Shown piece after piece: positions 12,441 through 24,969 of a stretch of 64,000 bases of DNA. A model generated the notes under the pieces. It was not told where the DNA came from and searched no databases. It worked only from the letters and a program-made list of their open reading frames with translations. The DNA is from Trichoplusia ni (taxonomy: Eukaryota > Arthropoda > Insecta > Lepidoptera > Noctuidae). The translations under genes were made by a program, and so were the position numbers. Within the stretch, counting starts at the first letter, position 1; each line of letters starts with the position of its first letter. The DNA is taken from assembly GCF_003590095.1 (NCBI RefSeq), contig NC_039493.1:6262001-6326000 (forward strand). Reading direction: 5' to 3'.

Positions 12441-12762
12441 TTGAAATGAAACGACTTTTACGGATTTTATCGCGGTTTAATTTTTGGTTTTAGTTCCCGA
12501 CGTTTCGACACCTTTGCAGGTATCATGGTCACGGGCAGACTGAGATGGTGTTCGTCTTGACAGAACAGTGAGCTCATACTGCGTAGGTCGGACCATAAAT
12601 AATTAATTAAAAATATGAAGGTAGAACGAGCAACATCTTCTGTCAAGACGAACACCATCTCAGTCTGCCCGTGACCATGATACCTGCAAAGGTGTCGAAA
12701 CGTCGGGAACTAAAACCAAAAATTAAACCGCGATAAAATCCGTAAAAGTCGTTTCATTTCAA
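12441..12762. repeat. Foldback element with perfect 125-bp arms
   Basis: Positions 12,441-12,565 and 12,638-12,762 are exact reverse complements over all 125 bases when compared base by base, around a 72-nt AT-rich loop. The arms include GTTCCCGACGTTTCGACACC and GGTATCATGGTCACGGGCAG, sequence recognised as part of an abundant lepidopteran repeat. Either a foldback/MITE-type element or two opposed copies of one repeat. RNA from it would form a long perfect duplex. Confidence 0.9.
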
Positions 12763-13799
12763 ATACATAAACATTATTTCTTGATCAAAAATCTGACACT
12801 CAAAATATCAATCGAACCCCAAAAAAACACAAAATTTTAGTTTTAGTGTCTAGGAAATAGAGTCCAAAATATTAAGAAAAATTCTATTTTCAGGTGGCCG
12901 ATATTAAGTCAAGTCTTCATACAATATTGCTTCACGGAGCCATACTGTTGATACTCAGGTGCACCGCCTCAGATATTAAACCTTTTTGTATTTTATCATA
13001 CTTAATTTAAATATTGAATAGGCGGGATTATACTTGTAATGTTTTCAGAATGGCTGTGAGAGAAAGAGATAGAGATAGTGTATATGAAAGAGAGCGAAAG
13101 ATGTATTCAAATTAGTTGGTTGATGTTTTATAATTGAATTTTGTGTTGTTTTTGAAGCCTATTAGATTATGATTCGTTTTCTTATTGCTTAAAGTGAAAT
13201 GGTAACATAAATATCTTGTTATCAATGTGCTGCACTTTAATGCAGGTATAGTGACTGCAAATATTGATGCGAAACCGTGCTTCAAAGTGAGAGTGAAAAT
13301 GATCTTGAAAAAAACACTATAAAACAAAAAAATTAACACTAAAATATCCTATAACACTTCGACAAAAGCCTCTTCTTACTAAAAAAGGAACAAAAATAAA
13401 CCTAACCTAAAATAAAATGGACAAGTCCTCGAACCAGACCCACTCGTAGAGAACCAACAATGCCTCTAAAACCATTAATATCCTTTTACTCCATCATGAA
13501 AACTGAAGCACTAACGTAAAGAGCGTGTAACATAATTTGCGGTAGTGTTTAAGAGGCGTTTAGTTTGCTTGTAGGCATTAAAATACACTAACTTGTTGCT
13601 ATTTGCTGGACCGATGCCAGATATATAAATCTGTTGGCGGATCTGTGCTTGGCTGGTTTGGGTACAGCGGGAGCGATGCGATAAGATTTAGCGCCAAATT
13701 GATTTGAACGTGGAATTCAAGGGACGAACGTGATCTTGTTTGGTTGGTCGGTTTTGTCTGTTAGGGAGTTAGTGCAATGCGATTTATATCCCACTAATG

Positions 13800-13915
13800 T
13801 TATAAAAGCGAATTATTGTAAGTGTAGATGGATGTTTGTTTCCGTTTCACGCAAAGACCACTGAATGGATTTAGACACATTTTTGGTACACAAATAGTTT
13901 AAAACCTACAAGCAA
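13800..13915 (+). mobile_element. Dispersed short element, partner of 22,844-23,049
   Basis: TTATAAAAGCGAATTATTGTAAG, split here as TTATAAAAGCGAA and TTGTAAG, leads into GGATGTTTGTTTCCGTTTCACGC and ACTGAATGGATTTAGAC. The same blocks occur in reverse orientation in the CTAG-ended element at 22,844-23,049. The 3' part is lost or diverged. Confidence 0.5.
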
Positions 13916-14433
13916 CAGTAAGTAATAAATAAAATAAAGCTGGTATTGCTATATTTTATATCCTGCTGACGCCTAATGATTCATCGTATCACTGAAATAC
14001 GTATTCATACTAAAACAATGCAAACAATTCAAAAAGAGCTTTATTTTTTGCAGTAATGGCTGTTGTGGTTTTTACAATGCAAAAACAATTAAATACTTTT
14101 TTCTTCTTAACACATTTCATCTACTTACATTAATTCTAAGATAGCACAAAAGATAAAACGAGAAACACCCAGATCGAAAACACTCAAAGAAATGTAGAGT
14201 CCATTTGAAGGAATCCAAAAGTTCACACACGGTCGGCTTTGTCTAACAAGATTTTGAACTGTTGAAGTAACAAAGTGCAGGTGCTGCGTGCTCCGAGAGT
14301 TCCCGATCGCACTTCCCAACTAGTTGGACTCGCCGCGGTCGGAGGTGCAAGGGAAGTGGATTCAAGACGGCGGTGAAGATGCGATGTACTTATATTGATA
14401 TAGAGATTTTTGGTTCTAAGGTTTACGTAGTCA

Positions 14434-14520
14434 AAGGGTTAAAATGGAAACGTCTTACTAAGGCGCCGCTGTCGTCCGTCTGTCCGTGTCTGTCCAATAG
14501 TTGAAATTTTGCAGATTAGA
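14434..14520 (+). repeat. Degenerate 'GTCTGTCCGTC' family repeat
   Basis: Contains GTCGTCCGTCTGTCCGTGTC and AGTTGAAATTTTGCAGAT, typical of the family whose fuller copies lie at 28,587 and 36,428. Confidence 0.5.
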
Positions 14521-17500
14521 TACTCGTTGAAAAATACTAAAATTAAGATAGTGACTAAGCAGACTGTTGTTAAGGTCTGAAATGAAATTTGTTAGTAGAT
14601 GGACGGTGGTGCTCGTAAAAGGCCGTCTACCTCGCAGCACCTTCGACTGCACCTAACCAGTTTTTTATATTGTAGATATTTGTGTTGAAAATAGGTTATA
14701 TAAGTTTACATTCAACTTGAATGTATTGAACATGCAGATGAGAATCTGACTGTTCTCAAATTCCACAAAAAATATTTTCAGAGAGCCCCCTTGTAACTGG
14801 TTCATAATATTTTAACATGAGGAATAAATAACAAACAAGACACAATAAAGTCTTGTTAAATATCGTGTTCCCCCATTTTAGTGATGTTTCCCCATTATCG
14901 ATATAGTTTCATAAATCGCTTTCCTATTATATCCTTTCAAGTTCCCAAATATTCAGCAAAAAATAATAAGTATCTATTAAGCTGAGTCTACAACAATAAC
15001 AACTACCTAAATGCTAATAGAATCTAACGCAGTGTGACTTAGCCTTTAACATTCGCTTGAGATCAAGCTCCTGAATTTTAACGACAATGTAGACACTCTG
15101 TATTCCTCTCCAGCGGGTTGTCTGATACAATAATATTCTGCTTTTTGGCCAAAATATTGTTTTAGGTAAACAATAATATGATACACTACTGAGGTGTCTT
15201 TGGAATAGTGTAGATAGGAAGACAAAGACGATATAAGACCTTTTTAAACTTAGTTTGCAAATAAACACTTCGAATTTGACTTAAGTGTGCTCTGAAAATA
15301 AGAATGGTTTTTAATTGGTAATGTTATTAGATGAACTGTGCAATGAACTCTTTAGCTATTATAAATTAAAAAGCATTAGTAGTATTATTACTAGAAAACG
15401 CATACTTAAAGCAGATGTGAAAACCAGATACCGCTATAGGAGATTAAACCGCGGTCTTGCTTTCACATGTACAAGAACCTTACTTTAAAAGGTGGTAGTA
15501 GGCGCATCGATCCCTTTCCAGATAGAGAAGACTGATATTCTGCAACCCGATAGGATTATAAGAGTAAAACAGTGAGTATGTGCACATATCTTGCACTGCT
15601 CTGCCTACCTTGAATCATTCAGCTCAAACACACCCGTATACTCAAACTCTACTAAACAATAAAAAATAACAGTTACTATTTCAAAGGTAAATCACCAATC
15701 AACAAGAGAAAATCAAACAACGTATATACCTTCTCGATACTCCTGTAAAGCCCCGCTGTGCCTCGACAAAGCATCTTATTAATATTTCGTCGGCGCTGCT
15801 ATTAGCACCAGCTCATTATTGGTAACGATGCCTGTAATGAGGACCTAACTTTGTGGACATAGGCTGAAGAATTTTGAATGTCTTTGCACTTTTAAGTATT
15901 GATAGGGAATTTCGTGTGATATTTTGCTGACGTGTAAATTATATGGAACATTTTGTTATCATGAACATTTAGTCAACAAACCGATATTTAAGTAACACTT
16001 TGTTTCAATATAATCACCACTAAAGGCGGTAACAAACAGTTGATACGATTTTTTAAACTCCCTTATAAATATTGAAATTCAAATCTTCTTTCACATTTTT
16101 CATATACGTTTCAAAAAGCGACTTTAAGTACCCTCTTCTGTGGCATAACAACAGCCACTTAAGGCAATATCAAGTTTCGCTATAACATCGTATCACTTGA
16201 CATATTCTTTGTAACATGCATGAACATGTTTGTATCCAAGCGAAATGAACACTTTAATATAAAATTGTACGTCATTCCCCGCACCGGCTTGTGAAAACAT
16301 CCCACTAACTTCAACAGCTGAAATTGCGCTTCAAAACTTAAGTAAAAGCAAGTTCTTGCGTTTATGCTCTCCTGGTACTAAAACAGATATTTCATCGCGT
16401 TTGATATTCAATTTTGTACGTGCATATGACACATTCATTGCAAGTGTTTCGCTGAATGTATTCGAGAATATAGAATGGATTGAATTAGTTTGTGAGGGTG
16501 ACTGAAGATTGGTGTACAAGTGCCAATGTTGTTTGATTGAATATTTTTATTAAATGGGTATTGAAATCAATGAAACAAGTGAACGCCAATGGCAAGCACA
16601 ACTGACTGCCGACGTCACTACAAAGCATTAAAAAATAAAAATAAAAACGTATTCTACGTTCAGATTTGAAAATGATTTTCTGGTTTAGCCATTGTTACCA
16701 AGCTGCATTAAATAACCGTAATAGGTAGACATATTAGCTAGTTGATTTTGTAATGATGCATGTCCATTGCCGCTTAAACAACAGTTTTTTACGTGACCAA
16801 TTATTTTTTATAACTTTTTTTTTAAGCCTATTCGTTCAGCACTATCAGTGCCGGGAGTCTGACTCGCACTGTACTATCTGAACTATCACATAAGCCTAAA
16901 TTTCACTTACCTAGTCCATCAAAAACTTTCTACCTTTCGTAGAACACGGTATTTCTAAGCGAAACTAATGTTCACCCATTAATTTATTAATTTTAAACAC
17001 ACATCCATTTGTCGGGAGTTAATGAAGTGCAGTATTCATGAACTAGTTAACGATGTCGGCGTCTCCGATGTAAGGTGATGAAATGTTAATAGCTTGATAA
17101 ATTGTTTCAGTGCTTTCGGTACTGATGGCTCACGAAATACTAATGGTGGAGGAAAATATCGTTAGGTAACCTGGATATATTTGATTCCTCTTCTTTCCGT
17201 TCGGGGAACGTTGGAACACTGTTCGCCACGCTAGCTCACTGCGGGTTAGCAATTACAGATTCCGATATTTCGGATCCAAGTTTCCTCACGTTTCTAAGTG
17301 GTATTTTACAGTAATGTCGAAAATATATGTAGATAACTCGTTGCGATCGAACCAGCTCGATGAATATAAAATCATAAAGTCGCAAGTCCACGACGCCCGC
17401 ACCAACAAAGATTCAATATCATTTAGGTATTTACAAAAAAATACTCTTCGTGGGTAAGTTTGACCACATTTAACGCATAGAAACAGCTGGTAAATAAATC

Positions 17501-17917
17501 GAAGATTACATCACCAAGGAGATTACATCAACAAAGAGAACAAAATCGAATTTCAATAAACGAAATTTAAAAAATATATAATATATACTCAAAAGAAACA
17601 ACATATTTGCTTCAGTTTTAATGACATAGTCAACCGAAGACTATTCACGAATGAACTCTTTCACAAAATGGCGCCACAAACGACCAACCAGTTAATTTTA
17701 ATTGAAATCATGCATATTACAACCATAATTTTCATCTGAACTTATGAAACACATTAAAAGAAAGATAAAATTTAACTAGCGTTCTCGACTCGGGGTTAAC
17801 TATATATGTACAGTCACTCGCAAACTATTGAATTCAAAAGCAATTTTCTTTTAAAAATTTGTAACATTATTTTTATTAAACCAACATGAATAATTCTTAA
17901 GAAGATTGTACCTCTAA

Positions 17918-18145
17918 TCTATACTAATATATAAAGCTGAAGAGTTTGTTTGTTTGTTTGAACGCGCTAATCTCAGGAACTACTGGTCCAAATTGAAAAA
18001 TTCTTTTTGTGTTGAATAGACCTTTCATCCAGGAAGGTTTTAGGCTATAAACCATCACGCTGTGAATAATAGGAGCGAAGATACAATGAAAAATGTGAAA
18101 AAAACAGGGCAGGTATAAATCATACGCGCCGCGGGCAACAGCTAG
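17918..18145 (+). mobile_element. Non-autonomous Helitron (Lep1-like), internally deleted
   Basis: Starts TCTATACTAATATATAAAGC after an A and ends GCGGGCAACAGCTAG before a T. Compared with the tandem copies it lacks about 30 bases just before the 3' end, including the left half of the terminal hairpin (the CCCACGGGGACGAAG part). It has only three TTTG units. Confidence 0.85.
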
Positions 18146-18432
18146 TATCTTATAAATTAAATTATTACTTTGTGAAAAGCTAAATAAATGAGCGAGTTTT
18201 TGCTTGCGATTGTACAAAGTGTATTGACCTCTTATTTTTGTTTTGAACTTGAAACTTGGCGTAGACTTGTAAAGTTTTATTGTTATTATAATTTTGTTAT
18301 TTTTACTACATATTACAGAGGCCATGTTAGTTCGAGCGACTTATAAAAGGGGAGTTATAAAAGATGTTGGATATTATATAGAAATAGTTGTACGTTATTA
18401 GTATCGTGTATTGAATATTTTTAGAGATCTCT

Positions 18433-18586
18433 ACCTAAAGGGTAAAACCAGAACTCTACTATTAAGGTAACCCTGTCAGTCTGTCCGTCTTTCACAAGGC
18501 TGAATCTAATGTACCGCGGAGCTAAATAGTTGAATTATCATAGATGATGGATTTAGGTAGCTGACTAACAACAAAATAAAACGAAG
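18433..18586 (+). repeat. Dispersed 'GTCTGTCCGTC' family repeat
   Basis: AAGGGTAAAACCAGAACTCTA, given here as GGGTAAAACC and ACTCTACTATTAAGG, leads into CTGTCAGTCTGTCCGTC, CAAGGCTGAATCT and TAGTTGAATTATCATAGATGATG. It matches the family layout but is strongly mutated. Confidence 0.5.
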
Positions 18587-19200
18587 TTACGAGTAATTGT
18601 TAAGGTCATAGATTTATTGGGAGAGAATTATTATGATTATATTAGTTCTACAACGCGTGACTTCTATTTTCGAAATGATGGCATAACAAACATTATATCC
18701 AGTAGAGAAGAGTAAACATAATATAATTTATATCAGCACAAAAGCTTAAAGGAACTAGCCCATATAATGACGTCAGAGAAAAATGGCTTCTTATTTTTTA
18801 TTTTCTTACGTCGTTGAAGCTGAACTCGATTATAACGGAAAAATGAAATTACCCTTTTATGAAAAGGAAAATACAACGGCACATTCGATGTTATTAAATT
18901 TTATGGGCTGTGTAGTCTTTTGTAATGGTTTTAGTATCCGATATGACTTTATTTTAAACAAAAACTGAGAGTTTTATCGAAGGAAAATGTTTTACATTGA
19001 AAAAAAGCTTTGGGAGAGTACAGATTGTGTTTGTGTGGAGAAATGAATCCTTTTTAAACCCAAACGCAAAAAGTAGGGTGTTATTAGTCGTGTGTAGTAC
19101 GATTTTGAAATTTAAAAAAAACACGTATACTGTCAAATGATTTCAAGCTAATTGATTGAAACAAAGTATTGTTTAGACGCAGTAGGTGCAAGAGATAGAC

Positions 19201-19427
19201 GTTACTATGTCTATCTATGTCAGACTTCTGACTACCTTGTAACGACTGTCAAAGATGTAGGAATAACAGCCGGGACCCACAATTTAACGTGCCTTCCGAA
19301 ACACGGAGGAACTCGTTATGACAAAGATGGTCACCCATCTACGGACCAACCGCGTCAAGCATAGCTTAACCTGTGATCGAATCACTTATGCGGTTATAGC
19401 TTAGCCACAAGCTCCTCCAATAAGAGT
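19201..19427 (-). mobile_element. tRNA-derived SINE, 5' half
   Basis: On the minus strand the element opens with an A-box-like GTGGCTAAGCTATAACC and a B-box-like GATTCGATCACAGG, then TCCGTAGATGGGTGACC and CGTGTTTCGGAAGGCACG, ending near CTTTGACAGTCGTTAC and GTAGTCAGAAG. The last block is the start of the copy at 53,372-53,575, so the two copies together give the layout of one SINE family. Confidence 0.75.
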
Positions 19428-19710
19428 CCTATGCTCAAAGATTGAAAGTAGAAAAATGTTCTAAATAAAAACAATTTATCTTCTAATTATAGAACGATAC
19501 GACCTAAGCCTCGTGATTCCAGTCACGTTATTCTAACATTAGTATCTAATCTCCGAATTGCTAACACTCACATTGATTCTAGCACAAAAAGACCGTGTTT
19601 AGTTAACCTAGTAATACGATGGGCTTTTTGTGTAGGTTCTTATATATTATATGAGATTATGTGGTTGATCGTAATTTTATTTTAGCTAAATCTATTTTTT
19701 TTTTAATTTT

Positions 19711-19863
19711 TATAATAACTATCGTGAGACTGATTCATTATTAAATGATGTAACGGTTTACTCACGCGTATTTATCGGGGTAGCCCGACTAGTTTCGGAC
19801 CCAACCGGAGTCCTTGATCATCAGCAGACGCGGCGGAGTTCGACTTGCGATGCCACCGCGTCT
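19711..19863 (+). mobile_element. Dispersed repeat (ATCGTGAGAC...GTTTACTCACGCG family)
   Basis: Contains AACTATCGTGAGACTGATTC, AACGGTTTACTCACGCG, CCCGACTAGTTTCGGAC and CAACCGGAGTCCTTGATCA. Related copies are at 23,388-23,483, 24,631-24,710 (minus) and 34,386-34,510 (minus). The right end has GACGCGG and CCGCGTC as short inverted blocks. Probably non-autonomous; class not determined. Confidence 0.6.
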
Positions 19864-22843
19864 ACTCATTTAATATTTTTTTAATTACTTTTGTATCTCG
19901 TATAAAATTCATAGCTTTTGAAACTGTCTGTCCGAATGGTTTCAGTCTCAACCACTTGGGCGATTCAGATAAAAAGAATCGATTAGAAATAGAACGCATG
20001 AGGTTCGCAAATGCTTTCTATTTCTTACTGCAATCAAGTTAAAAATATTTTATTATTGAATTAATCTAAAACTATGATTAAGAATCATAATTTACATCAC
20101 CAAAAAAATTACACCATGAGTCGTTACAAGCCGTCGTTTTGTCTCTTACAAGACGGCGCCAACAATTAAGTTATGTCAAAGGTTTTTAATGCGCTTTCTG
20201 AAACTTGGAACTCTAAACGTAAAGGATTCTGTTACTCCACACTTACATCTAAAATACTTCTGTCTCTTTTGCTCTATAATTTGGAGATGAAATTTGTTTA
20301 TGAGTGAGTAGGATGGAATGATTGATAGTCGTTGCGCTTTTGTTTAATCTACCTTACATCAAGTAAGGTAGTCTCGTTAGGCACTGTGAATATCCTTACA
20401 AGAAGAGAATTGAGTAATGGCAATTAAGCAATAAGGTTATTTACAAAGGTTCCACTGTCCATCCGTCTGACGAGGCTGTTCTCATGAATCTAGAATCTAG
20501 AATTGATTTAATATGAGATGCCCAGATGGTGTATTTCTGTTAAGGCTGACCAATTCTCTGAAAAATTGTTTTTACTTTTTGTTGTTATTTGCCTTATTGC
20601 GTCTTATACATATATGTATAATGCATGGCCCTGTGTCGCATGTTCGACTAACACTTTTTATGACATATTTTAAGTATAATTATTCCACAACCTCTCCTTA
20701 TTAAGATTCCCAGAGCGCATATAATACTAAAAACATTAACTAATCAACGCCAAAAGCTCATTTTTCTCTGAGCATATTATCTTCCAGTTACAACCTCCAA
20801 TTTAGCTTCCTCCTTGGAGAATATTTTACCTCAATTAAATAGAATTATCACAGCTTTTTATACATTTAAACTTGATTTTAATTTACTACGAATCGTGAAT
20901 AATAAATGGGATCGAACTTTTAAAGCGGACTGAATTTTACGTGCATTGTGGGAATAATTAAAATAAAACGTACCAAGTTGGAAGGAAATTAACAGATGTT
21001 ATTTCACTAGTTAGTGTGTTTTATGTTGGTGTAAATGTTTTGCACTGGGTTTTATCGTTTCGTTTTTATTCGTGAATTTACTTACGGTATTACTTGCTGA
21101 TTCAGCGATCTTTGTATCGACGAAATGATTTGCAAATTTAAACCATCGAAGTATAACAACTTGTTATGAGTCTAATTTAGTATTTTAACTTTATTCTAAA
21201 GGTTATCATTTAAGATGTCATAAAACAACCTTTTGTTAACATCAATCTTTATTTTTAGTATTTGTTGGATCGGTTGGCCCAAATTATTTAGTCAGCTGAA
21301 ATTCTTAATTTTAAAAGACATTTTACATTTTTATTTTTCTATGAAATTATGTATCAACTAAATAAAAATACTTAATTGCACACCCTTTAATCACTGCAAT
21401 ACAATATTCTACGACTCCAACACTAATTCATTTCGCACGACTATTTCTTCTAACCAAACTTAAAGTAACGTCAGCAAAAAAAGTTAATTATTTCCCCAGC
21501 TTAGTTACTTGGACAGTCACCGCAGAATTTCATTTCAGCTTAAAGTTTGTGGAGTTTTGCACTGACGTTTTTAAATCGTTCGCAATGTTTACACTTTGGC
21601 GTTTAAGTAGACGACTGGTTATAAAAGTGTTAGATGGTATTTTACTCAATCGATGTGAATTGAATTTCGTGATCGATTTTTGTAGTTGTGTGGTGTTTAG
21701 CTGTGTTTCAAGTACTGGTTGTAAAACATGACGTAAACTAGAGATTTGTTTTAAGTAAATATTTAATTTTATTTCAGTGGATTTATTTCCTTATAAAGAA
21801 ATTGTTATGCTTCTTAAGAGCGGTGGTTTTATCGTAGTATTCGTAGTTTTATACTACAAAATTAATTAGGTAGAATAAATGTATTAAAACACCTTCTATA
21901 TATCTAATAAGTTATTGTTATTTATTTCACATGCAACTTAAAAAAATGTGTTGATTTTCTTTCTTGTTTCTTCCATGTCGATTTCCTGAATTTTAAAGAT
22001 CCTATTTAACATTATTAAACCTAGAAGAGAATTAGTGTTACATTCAAACTCATTAAGCAGCATAAAGACGCGAGTCTAGTACACAATGAACGTAATACAC
22101 TAAATTACATTGAACCACGTGAATGAGTTATAAATCAGTGAAACTCGTCGCTTCCGTGCGCGCCGCGATACGCCGATGCACGCGATTGTACCAGCTTACG
22201 AACTGTGCACCAATGTACTGCTCCAATCCTATACGAATTTGAACATGATTGTATTGTCGAGGCCACGCAGAAGTAAGCGAATGGAGATACCATTTTCCAA
22301 TATTCTCTTGTACAATGGTTTGAAAAATTAGATAATAAATGCAAGTCTATTTCTTTGAATAACATTGATTACAGTAGTATAATGACGTTGTTAGACACAA
22401 ATTACAGTCCATTTTTTTAACTATCAAATTAATTAAAAACCTACCTATAAACAGAAACTTGAAATTCATTCGTAAATAAAAGACTGCACGAAAGTACATA
22501 GTGAAATACATCTCAATCAAAACTCAACTTTACTAATCTATGGCCCGCTGGTATAGAGTACTGTAAAGATATTTTGTGCGCGGATATAGAAGGGTAAATG
22601 CAAGCGAATAAGCCGTACCAACGGAATGCACAATGTTTCGTCAAAGTCATATGTCATGTACAAATTGTAATCCAACTAGAACGTTTACTCTGTAGCGGGA
22701 ACACGACGTATCGGAAAATAGTTTTACATTTGAACATGGCGGTTGAATCTTTTGTACTGGTTATCGAGAAATAGTGTAATTTTAAATATTTAGCAGTAAA
22801 TTGCTGATGGTGAATAGGTTTCAGCAGGTTCCCCATGGCCATA

Positions 22844-23049
22844 CTAGCTGTTACCCGCGGGCTCGCCCGGTACAAATCGAAAATGATCGGGAACATAGAA
22901 TCGGGATAAAAGTTATCTTATGTAGGTATTAATCCTAGTTATAAACTATCTGTGTTCCAAGTTTCGTCTAAATCCGCTCAGTGGTTTTTGAGTGAAAGAG
23001 GAACAAACATCCATACATACAAACGTTCGCGTTTATAACAATAGTATGA
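22844..23049 (-). mobile_element. Second Helitron-like short element (TC...CTAG)
   Basis: On the minus strand it starts TCATACTATTG after an A and ends GGGTAACAGCTAG before a T. Its terminus is shared with the Lep1-like copies but its body differs: TTTCACTCAAAAACCACTGAG, shown here as CACTCAAAAACCACTGAG, and GATTTAGACGAAACTTGG. This body is a very widespread insect repeat. The CTAG end and A|T flanks support a Helitron assignment; other classes are possible. Confidence 0.6.
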
Positions 23050-23387
23050 TGGATATATCGTTCATAATCTGTAAAAAACGGACTAGAAGCCTATATACAA
23101 TTCTATCTTTAGCCAATCTCTGGTTTCCCTTCAAAACGCATAAATCTTTCGCCTTTATCTTTCGCCAAGTATCATTTATGACAGCTGCATAGGTGTTGTG
23201 TTCGTTTTGGTAGCCCTGTCGGTCTGCAAATGGACGTCTAGTCCAATTGAATAGTTTTCCGACTCAATGGCTTTTGTATTTTTTAATTCGTATCGTATAT
23301 CTAACTCCTGTTAATAATGTCAAAAAAAATACTGCAACTTGAGTAAAGTATTATTTGACGTATTTTACCTTATTAAGATTTTTATAG

Positions 23388-23483
23388 TATCTATAATAAT
23401 TCCTTATTAAATGATGCAACGGTTTACTCACGCGCTTTATAACGGTTGCCGACAAATTTCGGACTCAACCGGCGTCCTTAATC
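23388..23483 (+). mobile_element. Dispersed repeat, partner of 19,711-19,863
   Basis: CTTATTAAATGATGCAACGG, TTTACTCACGCGC, AATTTCGGACTCAACCGG and GTCCTTAATCATGA match the 19,711 copy in order. Confidence 0.6.
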
Positions 23484-24630
23484 ATGAGATTAAGATTAAC
23501 AAACATTTGTCTGTTTGAAGATGTGATACGCAATCACTAAAAAACACGAAAAACATTTTAGAAATAATATTATATAATAGGTATAACAAACTTAGCATAG
23601 AAATTGAAATACATTTAAATTATGAAACTGCGGTTCCTTGGATTGTTTCATTCTCGTTTTGGTGCTTCCACGTTTTCGCATTTCAATCCCATACGCTGGT
23701 TGCAACTCCTGCCTCAGAATGTTTGACTTTTAATTAGTTGTTTTGCAAGAAAATTTAATTACATAGATGCAATTTTCGTAAAAGATTTATTACAGTTTCA
23801 AGTCGTACTCGCCATATAAATAAATCATAAGTGGGACACTGACAAACTGAATTACTTACATTTTTTACAGAGAGCGCATTGCACACCTTGTTTTCAAGAT
23901 TTTTACCATATATGTATGTCCATAGAGTAGTCGAAAATGAGAATTTAAGTATGAATGTTACATATTAAATCCTATTGAGAACAATAATGATCTGAAAGTT
24001 TAACCCAGAGACATCGACATTATTAAAAACGATTGAATAAATTAAAAATATCCTTTGAATGTCAATCACTTGAATTTTTCTTATTTCAGTACGATCTACA
24101 ATTATTTCTTTCTCATAATTACTGGGACTTTTGCCATTTTTTCTTCGAACTTGGCACTACCGCGAACAGAATTTTAATCTAAAAATCTTGTTACCGCAAC
24201 TAATGTACATATGCTCTACCGAGTATTTACTTAATTTTCTATTGAAAAGCGCTTTAAAGTTGCTCGATAATGATTGATTGCTCGCTGAATGTGAATAATA
24301 TGTTAAGCATGCAATGACGTTGGAAAGATTGTAATGCTGAGAATTCGTTGCACATTATGAGCTTCACTATATATCTTTCATGGCATAGTTTTCATTACGT
24401 AAATAGACTCAAACTATTTATGTCAACAGAGACCAAAACCGCCAAGCTTAAAGACACATTTAGGTATAACTAAAACGATTTCTTTTTTCAAAGTAAAATG
24501 AAAGATTCATTATAAATAAATATAGGTATAGTAAATATAATATTTCACAACTTTTCACACAATGTGTCACAGACACAGAACAGTGCAGAAATAATGCAGC
24601 GGTTTGAATACCCAGTTCGACTCAGCATCA

Positions 24631-24710
24631 TTTCGTGATTAAGGACTCCGGGTGGATTCGAAACTAGTCGGGCATTCATTTAATAATTAATTATTCTCAC
24701 GATAGTTACT
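24631..24710 (-). mobile_element. Dispersed repeat, inverted partner of 19,711-19,863
   Basis: Read on the plus strand: TGATTAAGGACTCCGG, TTCGAAACTAGTCGGG, CATTTAATAATTAATTATTC and CACGATAGTTA. This is the reverse order of the 19,711 copy. The central ACGCGTGAGTAAACC block is missing. Confidence 0.6.
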
Positions 24711-24918
24711 ATTAAAAACGCATATGACCTGAACCTCAAACACTCCAGGTTCAAATCACCAGTCGCTTTAACTTAGATACCGAGGTCACTGACCACGCGC
24801 TCAATTTTTTCCATCGTGCTTACCGTGTTACGACGGACGTGGAATACAAATTCACCAATACAATCCAAACTACATAAGGAAGAACTATGCTCAAATGTTT
24901 TATCGGTGTTAAGTTTTG

Positions 24919-24969
24919 TGGAAGGATTTGGGGGAGGCCTTTGCCCAGCAGTGGGACACAGTGGGCTAG
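24919..24969 (+). mobile_element. RTE-like LINE ORF2 C-terminal fragment
   Basis: Seventeen codons read WKDLGEAFAQQWDTVG and a stop, followed by ATAAAAAAAA. The EAFAQQW ending matches the RTE-like tails at 4344 (minus), 26,119 (minus) and 54,139. The rest of the element is absent or unrecognisable. Confidence 0.65.

Larger units (their letters stand above)
12763..17917. other. AT-rich stretch without a gene
   Basis: No convincing gene. A CpG-rich patch lies at about 14,280-14,390, and TATATAAA at about 13,620 precedes GC-richer sequence. Neither is followed by a recognisable coding exon. Confidence 0.4.
18587..22843. other. AT-rich stretch without a gene
   Basis: No convincing gene. A short CpG-rich patch lies at about 22,137-22,210. 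Another family repeat fragment (CACTGTCCATCCGTCTGACG) is at about 20,449-20,505. Confidence 0.4.

Noticed and set aside
17924..18325. 133-codon minus-strand reading frame
   Set aside because: It runs through a non-coding Helitron copy. Part of the same translation appears antisense to other Helitron copies, so it is repeat-derived.
19152..19364. 70-codon plus-strand reading frame
   Set aside because: It is antisense to the head of a tRNA-derived SINE; there is no protein evidence.
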